Of a stretch of DNA of 64,000 nt, positions 8,743-17,800 are shown piece after piece; position 1 is the first letter of the stretch, and every line of letters begins with the position of its first letter. This stretch comes from Bradyrhizobium sp. 4 (lineage in GTDB: Bacteria; Pseudomonadota; Alphaproteobacteria; Rhizobiales; Xanthobacteraceae), in NCBI RefSeq assembly GCF_023100905.1, contig NZ_CP064686.1:7590001-7654000 (forward strand). Direction: 5' to 3'. Made by a program: the position numbers and the translations under genes. Under the pieces are notes generated by a model that did no database searches, was not told the DNA's origin, and saw nothing but the letters and a program-made list of their open reading frames with translations.

Positions 8743-10170
8743 CTAATCCACCCTCGCGACTTTCCCTTTGTCGCGCGTTGCTGCCACGACATCCCGCACC
8801 AGATCAAACACACCATCCGCTTGCGGTGGTGCGTTCGGCGAACGGCCTAACCGCACGATCACCAGACGCTCCGACGGAATCACAATCGTGTATTGCCCGA
8901 TCGTGCCCTTGGCGAAAAAGGCGTCGCGCGGCCAGCCGTGCTCGACGCGGAATTTCGCGCCAAAGCTGTCGCCCTGGTTGGTCCAGAAGCCGGCGCCGAT
9001 GCCGACCCAGGCATTGGGCGTCGCCGACGCCGAGTAATTCACCCAGCCCTCGGGCAGGATGCGCCTGCCGCCGGCGACGCCGTCGTTGAGATAGAGCTGG
9101 CCGAAGCGTGCCCAGTCGCGCGCGGATGCGAGCATCTCGCTCGACCCCTTGATCGTGCCGGCGCCGTCGAGCTGGAGCGTGACATGGCGCATGCCGAGCG
9201 GCGCGAACAATTCGCGGCGCGCGAAGGCAAGCACATCGGCTGGATTGCCGCCGGCAGCGTTGCGGATCAGATGCGCGAGCATGATGGTGTTGCCATCGTG
9301 ATAGTTCCACACGGTGCCCGGCGCGGTCGCAAGCGGCATGCTCGCGGCATAGGCGGCCATGTCGTCTTCGGTGAATTTCATGCGATTGACCGGCTCGAAC
9401 GCGGAGCCGAGCGAGGCCTGAAGCGAGCTGCCGAGCGCCAGGCCCGCGGTGTGGCGCAGCAATTGATCGACGGTGATGGCGTGACGCGGATCGTCCGGAT
9501 TTGCCCAGGCGTCGACCGGTGCGGTCCCGTCGAGTTTCAGTCTGCCCTGACGCACGAGGATCCCGGTGAGAGCCGAGATCACGGACTTCGTCATGGAGAA
9601 GCCGAGCAGCGGCGTCTCCGGTCCGATGCCGTCCGCATAGCGCTCCGCGATGATACGGCCCGACTTCATGACGACGATTGCGCGGGTGCGGCGGAATGGC
9701 GGCGATGGCGGCTCGGCAAAGGCGCGGTCGAGCGCGGCTGACAGCTCCGGGCTCTGTGGCGACACGACCGCGGGGCCGGCGATCTCGGGCAGCAACGCCG
9801 GCTGCCTGTCGTCCGGCGGCAACGTGACGTCGGTGATCCCTCCGCCGTGCTCAAGCGTGCAGCCGAGTCCCTCGCGATAGACGGCGTGGCTGCGGCCGAT
9901 GCCGAACAGCGTCACCGTGACGTCCTTGCGCATGCGATCTACCTGATAGTCCATCGCCCAGGTGAGCAGACCGGCACCCGGCATCGCATCGGCGGTCTCG
10001 GTCAAATTACGCCTGACATCGAGGCCCGAGACAAACGTCTCCGAGCAGAGCACGTCGGCGATGAAGCCGGTGGCGACCTTGGGCACGTCATGGGCGCGAA
10101 CCGCGCCGAGCGCGAAGCCGACAAGGGCGATGGTGGTGGTGAGAAGGACGATCTTGCGGCAGCGGGTCAC
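8743..10170 (-). CDS. Exported serine hydrolase, beta-lactamase/NylB-like fold
   Basis: 475 aa from the GTG at 10170, which has GGAG eleven bases upstream and puts a basic plus hydrophobic signal segment (KIVLLTTTIALVGFALG) at the N-terminus; the upstream in-frame ATG at 10284 gives no sensible signal. The beta-lactamase-type domain follows a roughly 150-residue N-terminal region: SMTK gives the SxxK nucleophile/base pair, and YHDGNT stands where many class C relatives have YxN. The domain resembles 6-aminohexanoate-dimer hydrolases and esterases as much as true beta-lactamases. Likely periplasmic; substrate unknown. The AraC-type regulator gene starts upstream on the same strand. Confidence 0.8.
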   Translation of the reverse strand: MTRCRKIVLLTTTIALVGFALGAVRAHDVPKVATGFIADVLCSETFVSGLDVRRNLTETADAMPGAGLLTWAMDYQVDRMRKDVTVTLFGIGRSHAVYREGLGCTLEHGGGITDVTLPPDDRQPALLPEIAGPAVVSPQSPELSAALDRAFAEPPSPPFRRTRAIVVMKSGRIIAERYADGIGPETPLLGFSMTKSVISALTGILVRQGRLKLDGTAPVDAWANPDDPRHAITVDQLLRHTAGLALGSSLQASLGSAFEPVNRMKFTEDDMAAYAASMPLATAPGTVWNYHDGNTIMLAHLIRNAAGGNPADVLAFARRELFAPLGMRHVTLQLDGAGTIKGSSEMLASARDWARFGQLYLNDGVAGGRRILPEGWVNYSASATPNAWVGIGAGFWTNQGDSFGAKFRVEHGWPRDAFFAKGTIGQYTIVIPSERLVIVRLGRSPNAPPQADGVFDLVRDVVAATRDKGKVARVD

Positions 10171-10314
10171 GGGCTTGCTCCGGCTTGAGGCGTGTGCCGG
10201 AGACGAAGCGGCATTCACGCGATGCCTGCTCGCCGGATTTGGAAAGCGGCCTAGCCGAAACCGCGAGACGCTCGCCGATTCCAAAATAACCTAAATATTT
10301 CAGTACACTAAAGC

Positions 10315-11376
10315 TTAGACGGCATTGACCTTGAGCCGCCGGTACTCCGTCGGCGTCACGCCGGTCACGGCCTTGAAGGCGCGGTTGAACGGGCCGAGCG
10401 ACTGGAAGCCGGAATCCATCGCGATGGTGATGACGGGGACCTCGGCCTGGGCGGGATCGGCCAGCGCGGCCTTGGCCTCCTCGATCCGGTGGTTGTTCAG
10501 GAACACATTGAAATTGCGGTAGCCGAGTCGCTGGTTAATCAGCCGGCGCAGCCGGTATTCGGGAATCTTCAGCCGGCCCGCCAGCACGCCGATGCTGATG
10601 TTCTCCTGGCGATAGATCCGTTCGTCCGCCATCAGCCGCATCATGGCGTCGATCAGCTTTTGGTCGGCGGCATCCTCGCCGACAGGCTGGCTCGCCGCGA
10701 TCGCGGGCGCAGCCTCCGCGGCGGCTGGAAACAGGTCGGCGCCATCGACCCGCATCATCGCATAGGCGATGGCCGCGACGATGCCGGCGAGCACGCCTGT
10801 ATTGACGGTGTTGGCGACATCGCCGACGTCACTGCCGCCGACAAGGATCTGGAGCAGCGCGTTCAATCCGCCATAGAGCGCGGCGGCACAGACGATGAAG
10901 ACGCGAACACGGCGGCGGCGCTCGACCAGATCGGCTGACCATGAGCCGATTGTCTGCACGATCGCGAGCGCAATGAAGCCGAGCACAATCAGGTTCACCG
11001 CGGTGACGGCGACCCGGACATGTCCGCCAGGTGCGAGCCAGAGACAGCTGACGAAGCTGAAGGCTGCCACCAACGCCCAGGTCAATCCGTGCCACCGGCG
11101 CAGGCGAAACTCGTCGTCGAACAGCGCGCGCGTGAACAGCCAGAACACCACGATATTGCCGGTCGACACCGCGATCAGCGGCGCATGCCATGCCGGGACC
11201 AGCGATGATGTTCCGACAGAATAGCTCACAGCATGCGCGGCCGAGCCGAGCGCAAAGGCCGCGCCGAGCCGGGCTGCCAGCACCGTGCGGAAATCCGAGA
11301 GCAATGACGCTGCCAACACCAGCAGCAGCGCCACAGAAGCGGCGCGGAATGCGAGTTCAAGGGCGGCTGACGTCAT
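10315..11376 (-). CDS. AraC family transcriptional regulator with N-terminal membrane domain
   Basis: 353 aa. The N-terminal 215 residues contain about seven hydrophobic segments (for example VALLLVLAASLL, GNIVVFWLFTRAL, LVAAFSFVSCLWL, AGIVAAIAYAMM). The C-terminal 110 residues are an AraC/XylS DNA-binding domain with ISIGVLAGRLKIPEYRLRRL as the first helix-turn-helix and ITIAMDSGFQSLGPFNRAFK as the second, ending GVTPTEYRR. This makes it a membrane-bound one-component regulator that probably senses something at or in the membrane. It lies just upstream of the exported serine hydrolase gene on the same strand, a plausible target. Confidence 0.85.
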   Translation of the reverse strand: MTSAALELAFRAASVALLLVLAASLLSDFRTVLAARLGAAFALGSAAHAVSYSVGTSSLVPAWHAPLIAVSTGNIVVFWLFTRALFDDEFRLRRWHGLTWALVAAFSFVSCLWLAPGGHVRVAVTAVNLIVLGFIALAIVQTIGSWSADLVERRRRVRVFIVCAAALYGGLNALLQILVGGSDVGDVANTVNTGVLAGIVAAIAYAMMRVDGADLFPAAAEAAPAIAASQPVGEDAADQKLIDAMMRLMADERIYRQENISIGVLAGRLKIPEYRLRRLINQRLGYRNFNVFLNNHRIEEAKAALADPAQAEVPVITIAMDSGFQSLGPFNRAFKAVTGVTPTEYRRLKVNAV

Positions 11377-11457
11377 CAGATGCTGTGGCCATCGGTATGG
11401 GCGAGCCGAACATCGTCCGTCGGATTGATTTTTTCAAGCACCATTCGCACCACAGCT

Positions 11458-11559
11458 GTCATCGTCCGGCTTGACCGGACGATCCAGGACGCCGAGACGG
11501 CAGTGATCGAACCGAGTGGCCGCGGCGTACTGGATCGCCCGCTTTCGCGGGCGATGACG
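11458..11559. repeat. Intergenic palindromic repeat with CATCGTCCGG/CGCGGGCGATGACG ends
   Basis: Begins TCATCGTCCGGCTTGACCGG, then CGATCCAGGACGCCG, and ends GTACTGGATCGCCCGC with TTTCGCGGGCGATGACG. The layout (two outer hairpins, inner ATCCAG and CTGGAT inverted pieces) is shared with the element at 21445-21545, so both belong to one wider family. It lies between the AraC gene and the pirin gene and carries no open frame of interest. Confidence 0.7.
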
Positions 11560-11644
11560 GCGGAGTATGTGGTCCAGGCTTAGCCGCGACGGCCGCACAA
11601 AATCCTGCTACGATTTAGCTCGAAAAAACCAAAAGGAGTCCACC

Positions 11645-12562
11645 ATGAGCTGGCAACCCTCGAACGATCCCGTGCTCGGCGATCCCATGTCCTGCGATGC
11701 GCTCGATCTCGTCATCGTGCCGCGCACGCGCGATCTCGGCGACGGCTTCGCGGTACGCCGCGCGTTGCCGCACGGCAAGCGGCAGATGGTCGGACCCCTC
11801 ATCTTCTTCGACCATTTCGGGCCGGTGCAATTCGTCTCAGGCAAGGGCATGGACGTGCGGCCGCACCCGCATATCGGGCTTGCTACCGTCACCTATCTGT
11901 TCGACGGCGCGATCATGCATCGCGACAGCGAGGGCAACATCCAGGAGATCCAGCCCGGCGCGATGAATTTGATGACGGCCGGCCGCGGCATCGCGCATTC
12001 CGAGCGCACGCCGGATGTCCAACGCGCCTCGGGGCAGAAGATGCTGGGCCTGCAAAGCTGGATCGCGCTGCCGGCAGGATCGGAAGAAATCGCCCCTTCG
12101 TTTCAGCACTACGGGGCGGGTGACCTGCCGATGGTCTCCGAGCGCGACTTCACCGCGAAGGTGATCGCGGGCTCGGCCTTCGGCGTCACTTCCCCTGTTT
12201 CGATGGTGTCGCCCTGGTTCTACACTGAGGTCATGGCGGCCGCGGGCGCGACCGTGCCGCTCGACCCCGATCACGAGGAGCGCGCCATCTACGTGGTCGA
12301 CGGCGAGGTCGAGATCGCGAACGAGCGCTACGAGGGGCCGCGGCTCCTGATCTTCCGTCCGGGCGACCGCATCACGGTGAAGGCGCTCAAAGCCACGCGG
12401 ATGATGTTTCTGGGCGGCGACGCGCTGGAGGGCCCGCGCCACATCTGGTGGAATTTCGTCTCCTCCAGCAAGGAGAGGATCGAGCAGGCCAAGCAGGACT
12501 GGAAAACCGGCCGCTTCGCTGCGGTTCCGCAGGAACATGAGTTCATTCCGCTGCCGGAATAG
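11645..12562 (+). CDS. Pirin family protein
   Basis: 305 aa bicupin. The N-terminal cupin has the iron-binding set RPHPHIGLATVTYLFDG with a later RGIAHSERTP supplying the third His and the Glu; the C-terminal pirin domain has GAGDLPMVSERD and ERAIYVVDGEVE. Bacterial pirins include quercetin 2,3-dioxygenases and redox-sensing cofactors, so the reaction here is not certain. The start is set by AAAAGGAG five bases upstream of the ATG at 11645. It stands alone between a repeat and purC. Confidence 0.88.
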   Translation: MSWQPSNDPVLGDPMSCDALDLVIVPRTRDLGDGFAVRRALPHGKRQMVGPLIFFDHFGPVQFVSGKGMDVRPHPHIGLATVTYLFDGAIMHRDSEGNIQEIQPGAMNLMTAGRGIAHSERTPDVQRASGQKMLGLQSWIALPAGSEEIAPSFQHYGAGDLPMVSERDFTAKVIAGSAFGVTSPVSMVSPWFYTEVMAAAGATVPLDPDHEERAIYVVDGEVEIANERYEGPRLLIFRPGDRITVKALKATRMMFLGGDALEGPRHIWWNFVSSSKERIEQAKQDWKTGRFAAVPQEHEFIPLPE

Positions 12563-12639
12563 GCTATCCCGGTTTCCGGTCGCGCGATCAGGCGCGGCCG
12601 GATGTCCTGTCGCAAGGCCTTGCTCCGAAAGTTCTGCCG

Positions 12640-13554
12640 ATGACCACCATGCTCTCCAGCGACCTGCCGCTGCCCAAGATCGGGCGCGGCAAGGTGCGCG
12701 ATATCTACGCCGTCGACGACGACCGCCTGCTGCTCGTCACCACCGACCGCATCAGCGCCTTCGACGTCGTGATGGGCGAGACCATTCCGATGAAGGGCGC
12801 GGTGCTGACGCAAATCAGCGCGTTCTGGTTCAACGAGCTTGAAGGCGTGGTGCCGCATCACATGATCAGCGCCGACACCGACGAGATCATCGCCGCCGTG
12901 CCGGCCTTGAAGCCGCATCGCGCCGAAATTCTCGGCCGCGCCATGCTCTGCCGCCGCACCACGGTATTTCCCATCGAATGCGTGATCCGCGGCTACCTCT
13001 CGGGCTCGGCCTGGAAGGAATATACAGCCAGCGGCACACTGGCCGGCGAGAAGCTGAAAGCAGGTCTGGTCGAGAGCGAGAAGCTGGAGCCTTCGATCTT
13101 CAGCCCCGCGACCAAGGCCGAGACCGGCCATGATGAGAACATCACCATCGCGAAGATGCGCGAGGTCGTCGGCGACGAGACGGCTTACACGCTCGAGAGC
13201 ATGACCCGCGCGATCTACACGCTCGGCGAGGAGCTCGCCCGCGAGCAGGGCATCATCATCGCCGACACCAAGTTCGAATTCGGCCGCGACAAGAACGGCC
13301 GCATCATCCTGATCGACGAAGTCATGACGCCGGACTCCTCGCGTTTCTGGGCCGTCGACGCCTACAAGCCGGGCCAGCCGCAGGCGAGCTTCGACAAGCA
13401 GCCCTTGCGCGACTATCTCGACGTCGAGCGCCGCGCCGGCCGCTGGAATGGCGACGCCCCGCCGCCGCCTTTACCCGCAAGCGTAGTGGACGCGACCAGC
13501 AAGCGGTATCTGGAAGCATATCGCCGCGTGACGGGGCAGGATTTGAAGATCTAG
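12640..13554 (+). CDS. purC: Phosphoribosylaminoimidazole-succinocarboxamide synthase (SAICAR synthase)
   Basis: Joins CAIR and aspartate with ATP to give SAICAR in de novo purine synthesis. At 304 aa it is the long yeast Ade1-like form rather than the 240-aa E. coli form. Motifs are GRGKVRDIY near residue 13, TTDRISAFDVVMGE near 35, ECVIRGYLSGSAWKEY near 110, IIADTKFEFG near 205 and LIDEVMTPDSSRFW near 225. It sits alone rather than in a purine operon; bradyrhizobia often carry more than one purC, so this may be a second copy. Confidence 0.93.
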   Translation: MTTMLSSDLPLPKIGRGKVRDIYAVDDDRLLLVTTDRISAFDVVMGETIPMKGAVLTQISAFWFNELEGVVPHHMISADTDEIIAAVPALKPHRAEILGRAMLCRRTTVFPIECVIRGYLSGSAWKEYTASGTLAGEKLKAGLVESEKLEPSIFSPATKAETGHDENITIAKMREVVGDETAYTLESMTRAIYTLGEELAREQGIIIADTKFEFGRDKNGRIILIDEVMTPDSSRFWAVDAYKPGQPQASFDKQPLRDYLDVERRAGRWNGDAPPPPLPASVVDATSKRYLEAYRRVTGQDLKI

Positions 13555-13608
13555 CCCCACTCGGCACCTCTCGCTCCGTCATTGCCGGCCGGCTCGATGC
13601 CTCCCCTG

Positions 13609-13739
13609 CGTCGTCCTGGCGAAAGCCAGGGCCCATACCGCGAGGTTTATCGCGTGCGTTCGGTGCAAATCCCGAATGCGCAGACTTCGCCAAACTGCTC
13701 CCTGGGGTAATGGGTCCTGGCTTTCGCCAGGACGACGAC
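13609..13739. repeat. Intergenic palindromic repeat with CGTCCTGGCGAAAGCCAGG ends
   Basis: The left end CGTCCTGGCGAAAGCCAGGG is repeated inverted at the right end as CCTGGCTTTCGCCAGGACG, with ATACC and TAATGGGTCC inside. Each end can also fold on itself (CTGGC-GAAA-GCCAG). It fills the space between purC and the SulP gene. Confidence 0.8.
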
Positions 13740-13923
13740 CAATGGCGGGCGCTTCGGTTTCTTCCATCCGGCTTGCAAGAATCCTGTTGCGCTAGCCTCG
13801 CAGTCGTCTACCTCTCGGAGGGAAATATTCACGAGCGAGTGTTACGGCGCGACAGATCCAGCAATTGGCTTCACTCCGTCGGCCGGGCTCACTCCGGCCC
13901 TCAAGCGTGCGCTGACTGATATA

Positions 13924-16065
13924 TTGGGCGGGAGCGCCGCCAGCGTCCTGACCGTCACATTCGGACTGTCCTACTCGCTGCTGATCTTCGCGGGGCCGTT
14001 GTCGCCCTATCTGTCCTACGGCATCACGGCCACTTTCGTCAGCTCTGCGGTGCTTGCGGCCGTCGTCGGGCTCGGCAGCTCCCTGCCCTTCGCGATTGCA
14101 GCCCCTGACAGCTCGACCGCCGCGGTGACGGGTATCCTGGCAGCCTCGGTGGTCGAACGCATCGAGACGGCGCACCTGTCGGCGCCGTTGCTGTCACCAA
14201 TCCTGATCACGCTCGGCCTGTCGACGATGCTGACGGGATTGGTGCTGTGTGGGCTGGGCCTGACGCGGCTTGGCCGCGCCATCCGCTACGTGCCTTATCC
14301 GGTGGTCGGCGGCTTCCTGGGCGCAACCGGACTTCTCATCGTCATGGGTGCGGTCCGGGTGATCACCGACCACCCGCTGCAACTGGCGACACTGTCGCAC
14401 TTCGCCAACCGCACCATCCTGCTGGAGCTGGGTGCCGCCTGCGCGATGGCGCTGGTGCTGTATCTCACCTGGCACCGCTCGCGCAGCCCGTTCGGACTGC
14501 CGATCATCCTGGTCGGCGGCGTGCTCACCGCGCATCTGGCGTTCTGGATCACCGGCGTCTCCTCCGATGAGGCGCACACATTGGGCTGGACCTTTCAGTC
14601 CCCACCGCAAGCGGTCTTCGTGCTGCCCTGGCACACCGACGATCTCGCCCGCTATCCCTGGTTTGCCATACCGGACCTGCTCGGCAACCTCGTCGCGGTC
14701 ATCTTCGTCACCGCCTCCAGCACGCTGTTCAACACCACCGGCATCGAGGTGGCCACGCATCGCGAAGCCAACCTGGAGTGTGAGCTGAACGTCACCGGCG
14801 CCGCCAATATCCTGACCGGCATGCTGGGCGGCTACCCCGGCTGCAGCTCGACCAGCCGTTCGATGCTTAATTTCTCCAGCGGCGGCCGCGGGCGCCTGTC
14901 CGGCCTCACGGCCGCAGCGCTGTCGCTGCTGGTGCTCGCCGTCGCACCCGAGCTGCTCGGCTTCATCCCCAAATTCGTGCTCGGCGGCCTGTTGCTCTAT
15001 CTCGGCGCCGACCAGTTGCACAAATGGATCATCGAGTCGCGCAAGCGGCTGTCGAAGCTGGAATATCTCTCGCTGATCGCCATCATCGCGATCATCGTCG
15101 CCTGGGGTTTCGTGCCGGGCATCCTGATCGGCGTCATCATCGGCTGCACGACCTTTGCGTTCAGCGCCGCGCGGGTCGAGTCGATCAAATACAGTTTCGA
15201 CGGCTCGGAGTACCGCTCCTCGCTCGATCGCTCGCGCGACGACCAGGAGGTGCTGCTGGCCCATGGCGGCAAGATCCGCGGCCTCAATCTCCAGAGCTAT
15301 CTGTTCTTCGGCTCCGCCAACCGGCTCTATCAGCACGTCAAGCAGCTGCTGCAGGAACGCCCCGAATGCCGCTATCTGCTGTTCGACTTCAAGCTCGTCA
15401 CTGGCGTCGATTCATCGGCCGCCTATAGCTTTGCCCAGATCAAGCGCAGCGCCGGCGAACTCGGCGTCGAGCTGATCCTGGTGCATCTGTCGGCCACAGC
15501 CGAGAAGGTGCTGCGCTCCAGCGACTTCGTCGGCGAGGGCGTCACCATCATCCCCGAGCTCGATCGCGCGCTGGAATGGTGCGAGAACGAGCTCATCTCG
15601 CAGCATCAGGAGCTGGCGCAGGAAGAAGCCAGCCTGCGCGACTGGTTCACGCGCATGCTCGGCAGCGAGGACGGCGCCGACGAGCTGATCCGCCGCTGCC
15701 AGCGCATCGAGGTCGAAGCCGGCGAGGTCATCGTGCAAGCCGGCGACCCCGCCGATTCCATGCATTTCATCCTCGACGGCCGCGTCGGCATCATGATCCC
15801 GGCCGACGACGACCGCAGCACGCGCGTGCGCAGCCTCGGCCGTTACACCACGATCGGCGAGATGGGGCTGGTATCACAGACACCGCGCAGCGCCACCATC
15901 CAGGCCGAGGTCGACAGCGTGCTCTACGTGCTGAACACGCACCAATTCGACGCCATCAAGACCGAGGATCCCGCACTCAGCCACAAGCTGCTGACCTATT
16001 TCGTGTCTGTGATGGCGGAGCGGCTGACCTTTGCGAACCGCACGATCGCGGTGTTGCGACGTTGA
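13924..16065 (+). CDS. SulP family anion transporter fused to STAS and cyclic-nucleotide-binding domains
   Basis: 713 aa from the only common start codon available (TTG at 13924); the frame stays open upstream to 13711 and the residues before the TTG (ALKRALTDILGGS) look like real SulP sequence. The membrane part (residues 1-410) has about ten to twelve spans, with GGYPGCSSTSRSML in the transport core. A STAS domain follows (about 455-550, containing GVDSSAAYSF), then a cNMP-binding domain (about 580-700, with GEVIVQAGDPADSMHFIL and GEMGLVSQTPRSATI). The fusion suggests gating by a cyclic nucleotide. Transported anion unknown (sulfate, bicarbonate or other). See findings for the unusual start. 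Confidence 0.88.
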   Translation: MGGSAASVLTVTFGLSYSLLIFAGPLSPYLSYGITATFVSSAVLAAVVGLGSSLPFAIAAPDSSTAAVTGILAASVVERIETAHLSAPLLSPILITLGLSTMLTGLVLCGLGLTRLGRAIRYVPYPVVGGFLGATGLLIVMGAVRVITDHPLQLATLSHFANRTILLELGAACAMALVLYLTWHRSRSPFGLPIILVGGVLTAHLAFWITGVSSDEAHTLGWTFQSPPQAVFVLPWHTDDLARYPWFAIPDLLGNLVAVIFVTASSTLFNTTGIEVATHREANLECELNVTGAANILTGMLGGYPGCSSTSRSMLNFSSGGRGRLSGLTAAALSLLVLAVAPELLGFIPKFVLGGLLLYLGADQLHKWIIESRKRLSKLEYLSLIAIIAIIVAWGFVPGILIGVIIGCTTFAFSAARVESIKYSFDGSEYRSSLDRSRDDQEVLLAHGGKIRGLNLQSYLFFGSANRLYQHVKQLLQERPECRYLLFDFKLVTGVDSSAAYSFAQIKRSAGELGVELILVHLSATAEKVLRSSDFVGEGVTIIPELDRALEWCENELISQHQELAQEEASLRDWFTRMLGSEDGADELIRRCQRIEVEAGEVIVQAGDPADSMHFILDGRVGIMIPADDDRSTRVRSLGRYTTIGEMGLVSQTPRSATIQAEVDSVLYVLNTHQFDAIKTEDPALSHKLLTYFVSVMAERLTFANRTIAVLRR

Positions 16066-16079
16066 TTGGCGCGTAGCTT

Positions 16080-16166
16080 CGTCATTGCGAGGAGCTATTG
16101 CGACGAAGCAATCCAGACTGTCTCGGTGGAAAGATTCTGGATTGCTTCGCTTCGCTCGCAATGACG
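16080..16166. repeat. Intergenic palindromic repeat with CGTCATTGCGAGGAGC/GCTCGCAATGACG ends
   Basis: Terminal inverted repeats CGTCATTGCGAG and CTCGCAATGACG flank inner inverted pieces GAAGCAATCCAGA and TCTGGATTGCTTC, so the whole 87 bases can fold as one long hairpin. It lies between two convergent genes (SulP and gabD) and could act as a bidirectional 3' structure. A fragment (CTCGCAATGACG) is also seen near 21560. Confidence 0.85.
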
Positions 16167-16184
16167 TGGAGGAATGACGGCGAC

Positions 16185-17678
16185 CTAAACCCCCGCCATC
16201 ATCACGTATTTGATCTCGACATATTCTTCCATGCCGTGATGCGAGCCTTCGCGGCCGAGGCCGCTCTCCTTGACGCCGCCGAAGGGTGCGACTTCGGTGG
16301 TGATCAGGCCGGTGTTGACGCCGACCATGCCCGACTCCAGCGCCTCGGCGACACGCCAGACGCGGCCGAGATCGCGGGAGTAGAAGTACGACGCCAAACC
16401 GAACGGCGAAGCGTTGCACATCGCGATGACGTCGGCCTCGTCCTTGAAGCGGATCACCGGTGCGAGCGGGCCGAAGGTTTCCTCCTGCGCCACCAGTGAG
16501 TCCGGCTTGACGTCGGCAAGCACCGTCGGCTCGAAGAACGAGCGCCCGAGCTCGCTGCGCTTGCCGCCGGTGACGACCTTGGCACCCCGCTTGACGGCGT
16601 CCGCAATGTGGCGCTCGACCTTGTCGACCGCTTTCAAATTGATCAACGGGCCCTGCGTGACGCCGGTTTCCGTGCCGTCGCCGATCTTCATCGCCGCGAC
16701 CTTCTTCGACAGCTTCTGCACGAACTCGTCGTAGATCTTGTCCTGGGCATAGATGCGGTTGGCGCAGACGCAGGTCTGGCCCATGTTGCGGTATTTCGAG
16801 ACGATCGCGCCTTCGACCGCCGCATCGATATCGGCGTCGTCGAACACCACGAACGGCGCGTTGCCGCCGAGCTCGAGCCCGAGCCGCTTCACTCCGACGG
16901 AGGCCTGTCGGTAGAGAATCTTGCCGACCGCGGTCGAGCCGGTGAAGCCGACGAAACGCACGGCCGGATGCTCGCACAGCACCTTGCCGATCGGCGCTGC
17001 ATCGCCGGTGATGATGTTGAACACGCCCTTGGGCACGCCGGCCTTCTCCGCGAGCGCGGCCAGCGCCAGCGCCGACAGCGGCGTTTCATTGGCGGGCTTC
17101 AGCACCACGGTGCACCCGGCCGCAAGCGCCGGCGAAACCTTTCGCGTGATCATCGAGTTCGGGAAATTCCACGGCGTGATCGCGCCGCAGACCCCGATCG
17201 GCTGCTTGATCGCGAGCAAGCGCGCATCCGGCCGCTGCGTCGGAATCGTCTCGCCATAGACGCGGCGGGCCTCCTCGGCGAAAAATTCGACATAGGCGCC
17301 GCCGATGTCGACTTCGCCGAGGGCTTCGGCGAGCGGCTTGCCTTGCTCGGAGGTGAGGATCAGCGCGAGGTCCTCGCGGTTGGCGATGATCAGCTCGAAC
17401 CATTTGCGCAAGATATTGGAGCGCTGCTTGGCGGTGTGCTTGGCCCAGCCCGGAAAGGCGCGCTCGGCGGCCTCGACCGCCCTGGTGGCGTCATCGGCCG
17501 AAAGCTGCGGAACCTTTGCGAGCTCGACGCCGGTCGCGGGATTGTTGACGGCGAAGACCGGCGCGCCGACCCAGGCGCCATCGATGTAGCAAGCCTCCTT
17601 CAGAAGCGACGGGTCCTTCAACCGGTCGCGCAGATTGGACGTGGCGTGCTGAGCACGTGCGGCGGCGGTCGGGGTCAT
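16185..17678 (-). CDS. gabD: Succinate-semialdehyde dehydrogenase (NAD(P)+)
   Basis: 497 aa aldehyde dehydrogenase that oxidises succinate semialdehyde to succinate, linking GABA breakdown to the TCA cycle. Key motifs: TPWNFPNSMITRK (cofactor loop), FTGSTAVGK, LELGGNAPFVVFDDAD (general base Glu) and GQTCVCANRIY (catalytic Cys followed by the redox-sensitive second Cys of GabD enzymes). The C-terminus GGVKESGLGREGSHHGMEEY is typical of GabD/DavD. The ATG at 17678 follows AGGAG by seven bases. Glutarate-semialdehyde is an alternative substrate; no gabT or davT is adjacent. Confidence 0.9.
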   Translation of the reverse strand: MTPTAAARAQHATSNLRDRLKDPSLLKEACYIDGAWVGAPVFAVNNPATGVELAKVPQLSADDATRAVEAAERAFPGWAKHTAKQRSNILRKWFELIIANREDLALILTSEQGKPLAEALGEVDIGGAYVEFFAEEARRVYGETIPTQRPDARLLAIKQPIGVCGAITPWNFPNSMITRKVSPALAAGCTVVLKPANETPLSALALAALAEKAGVPKGVFNIITGDAAPIGKVLCEHPAVRFVGFTGSTAVGKILYRQASVGVKRLGLELGGNAPFVVFDDADIDAAVEGAIVSKYRNMGQTCVCANRIYAQDKIYDEFVQKLSKKVAAMKIGDGTETGVTQGPLINLKAVDKVERHIADAVKRGAKVVTGGKRSELGRSFFEPTVLADVKPDSLVAQEETFGPLAPVIRFKDEADVIAMCNASPFGLASYFYSRDLGRVWRVAEALESGMVGVNTGLITTEVAPFGGVKESGLGREGSHHGMEEYVEIKYVMMAGV

Positions 17679-17800
17679 GGCGTTGCTCCTGCGGGGCTTT
17701 TGCGGGCTGTTCCGGTTCGGCCGGAATATAGGGAGAAGCGGCGCGCAATGCACCGTCCCGCAACGCACATCTGCTGGGAGCCAGGCTCGGAGCGGCGGAC

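Noticed and set aside
8743..10170. Antibiotic-resistance beta-lactamase
   Set aside because: SMTK is shared by esterases and NylB-like hydrolases; YHDG instead of YxN and no clear KTG box, so resistance is not supported. The hydrolase at 18469-19662 lacks a signal peptide as well.
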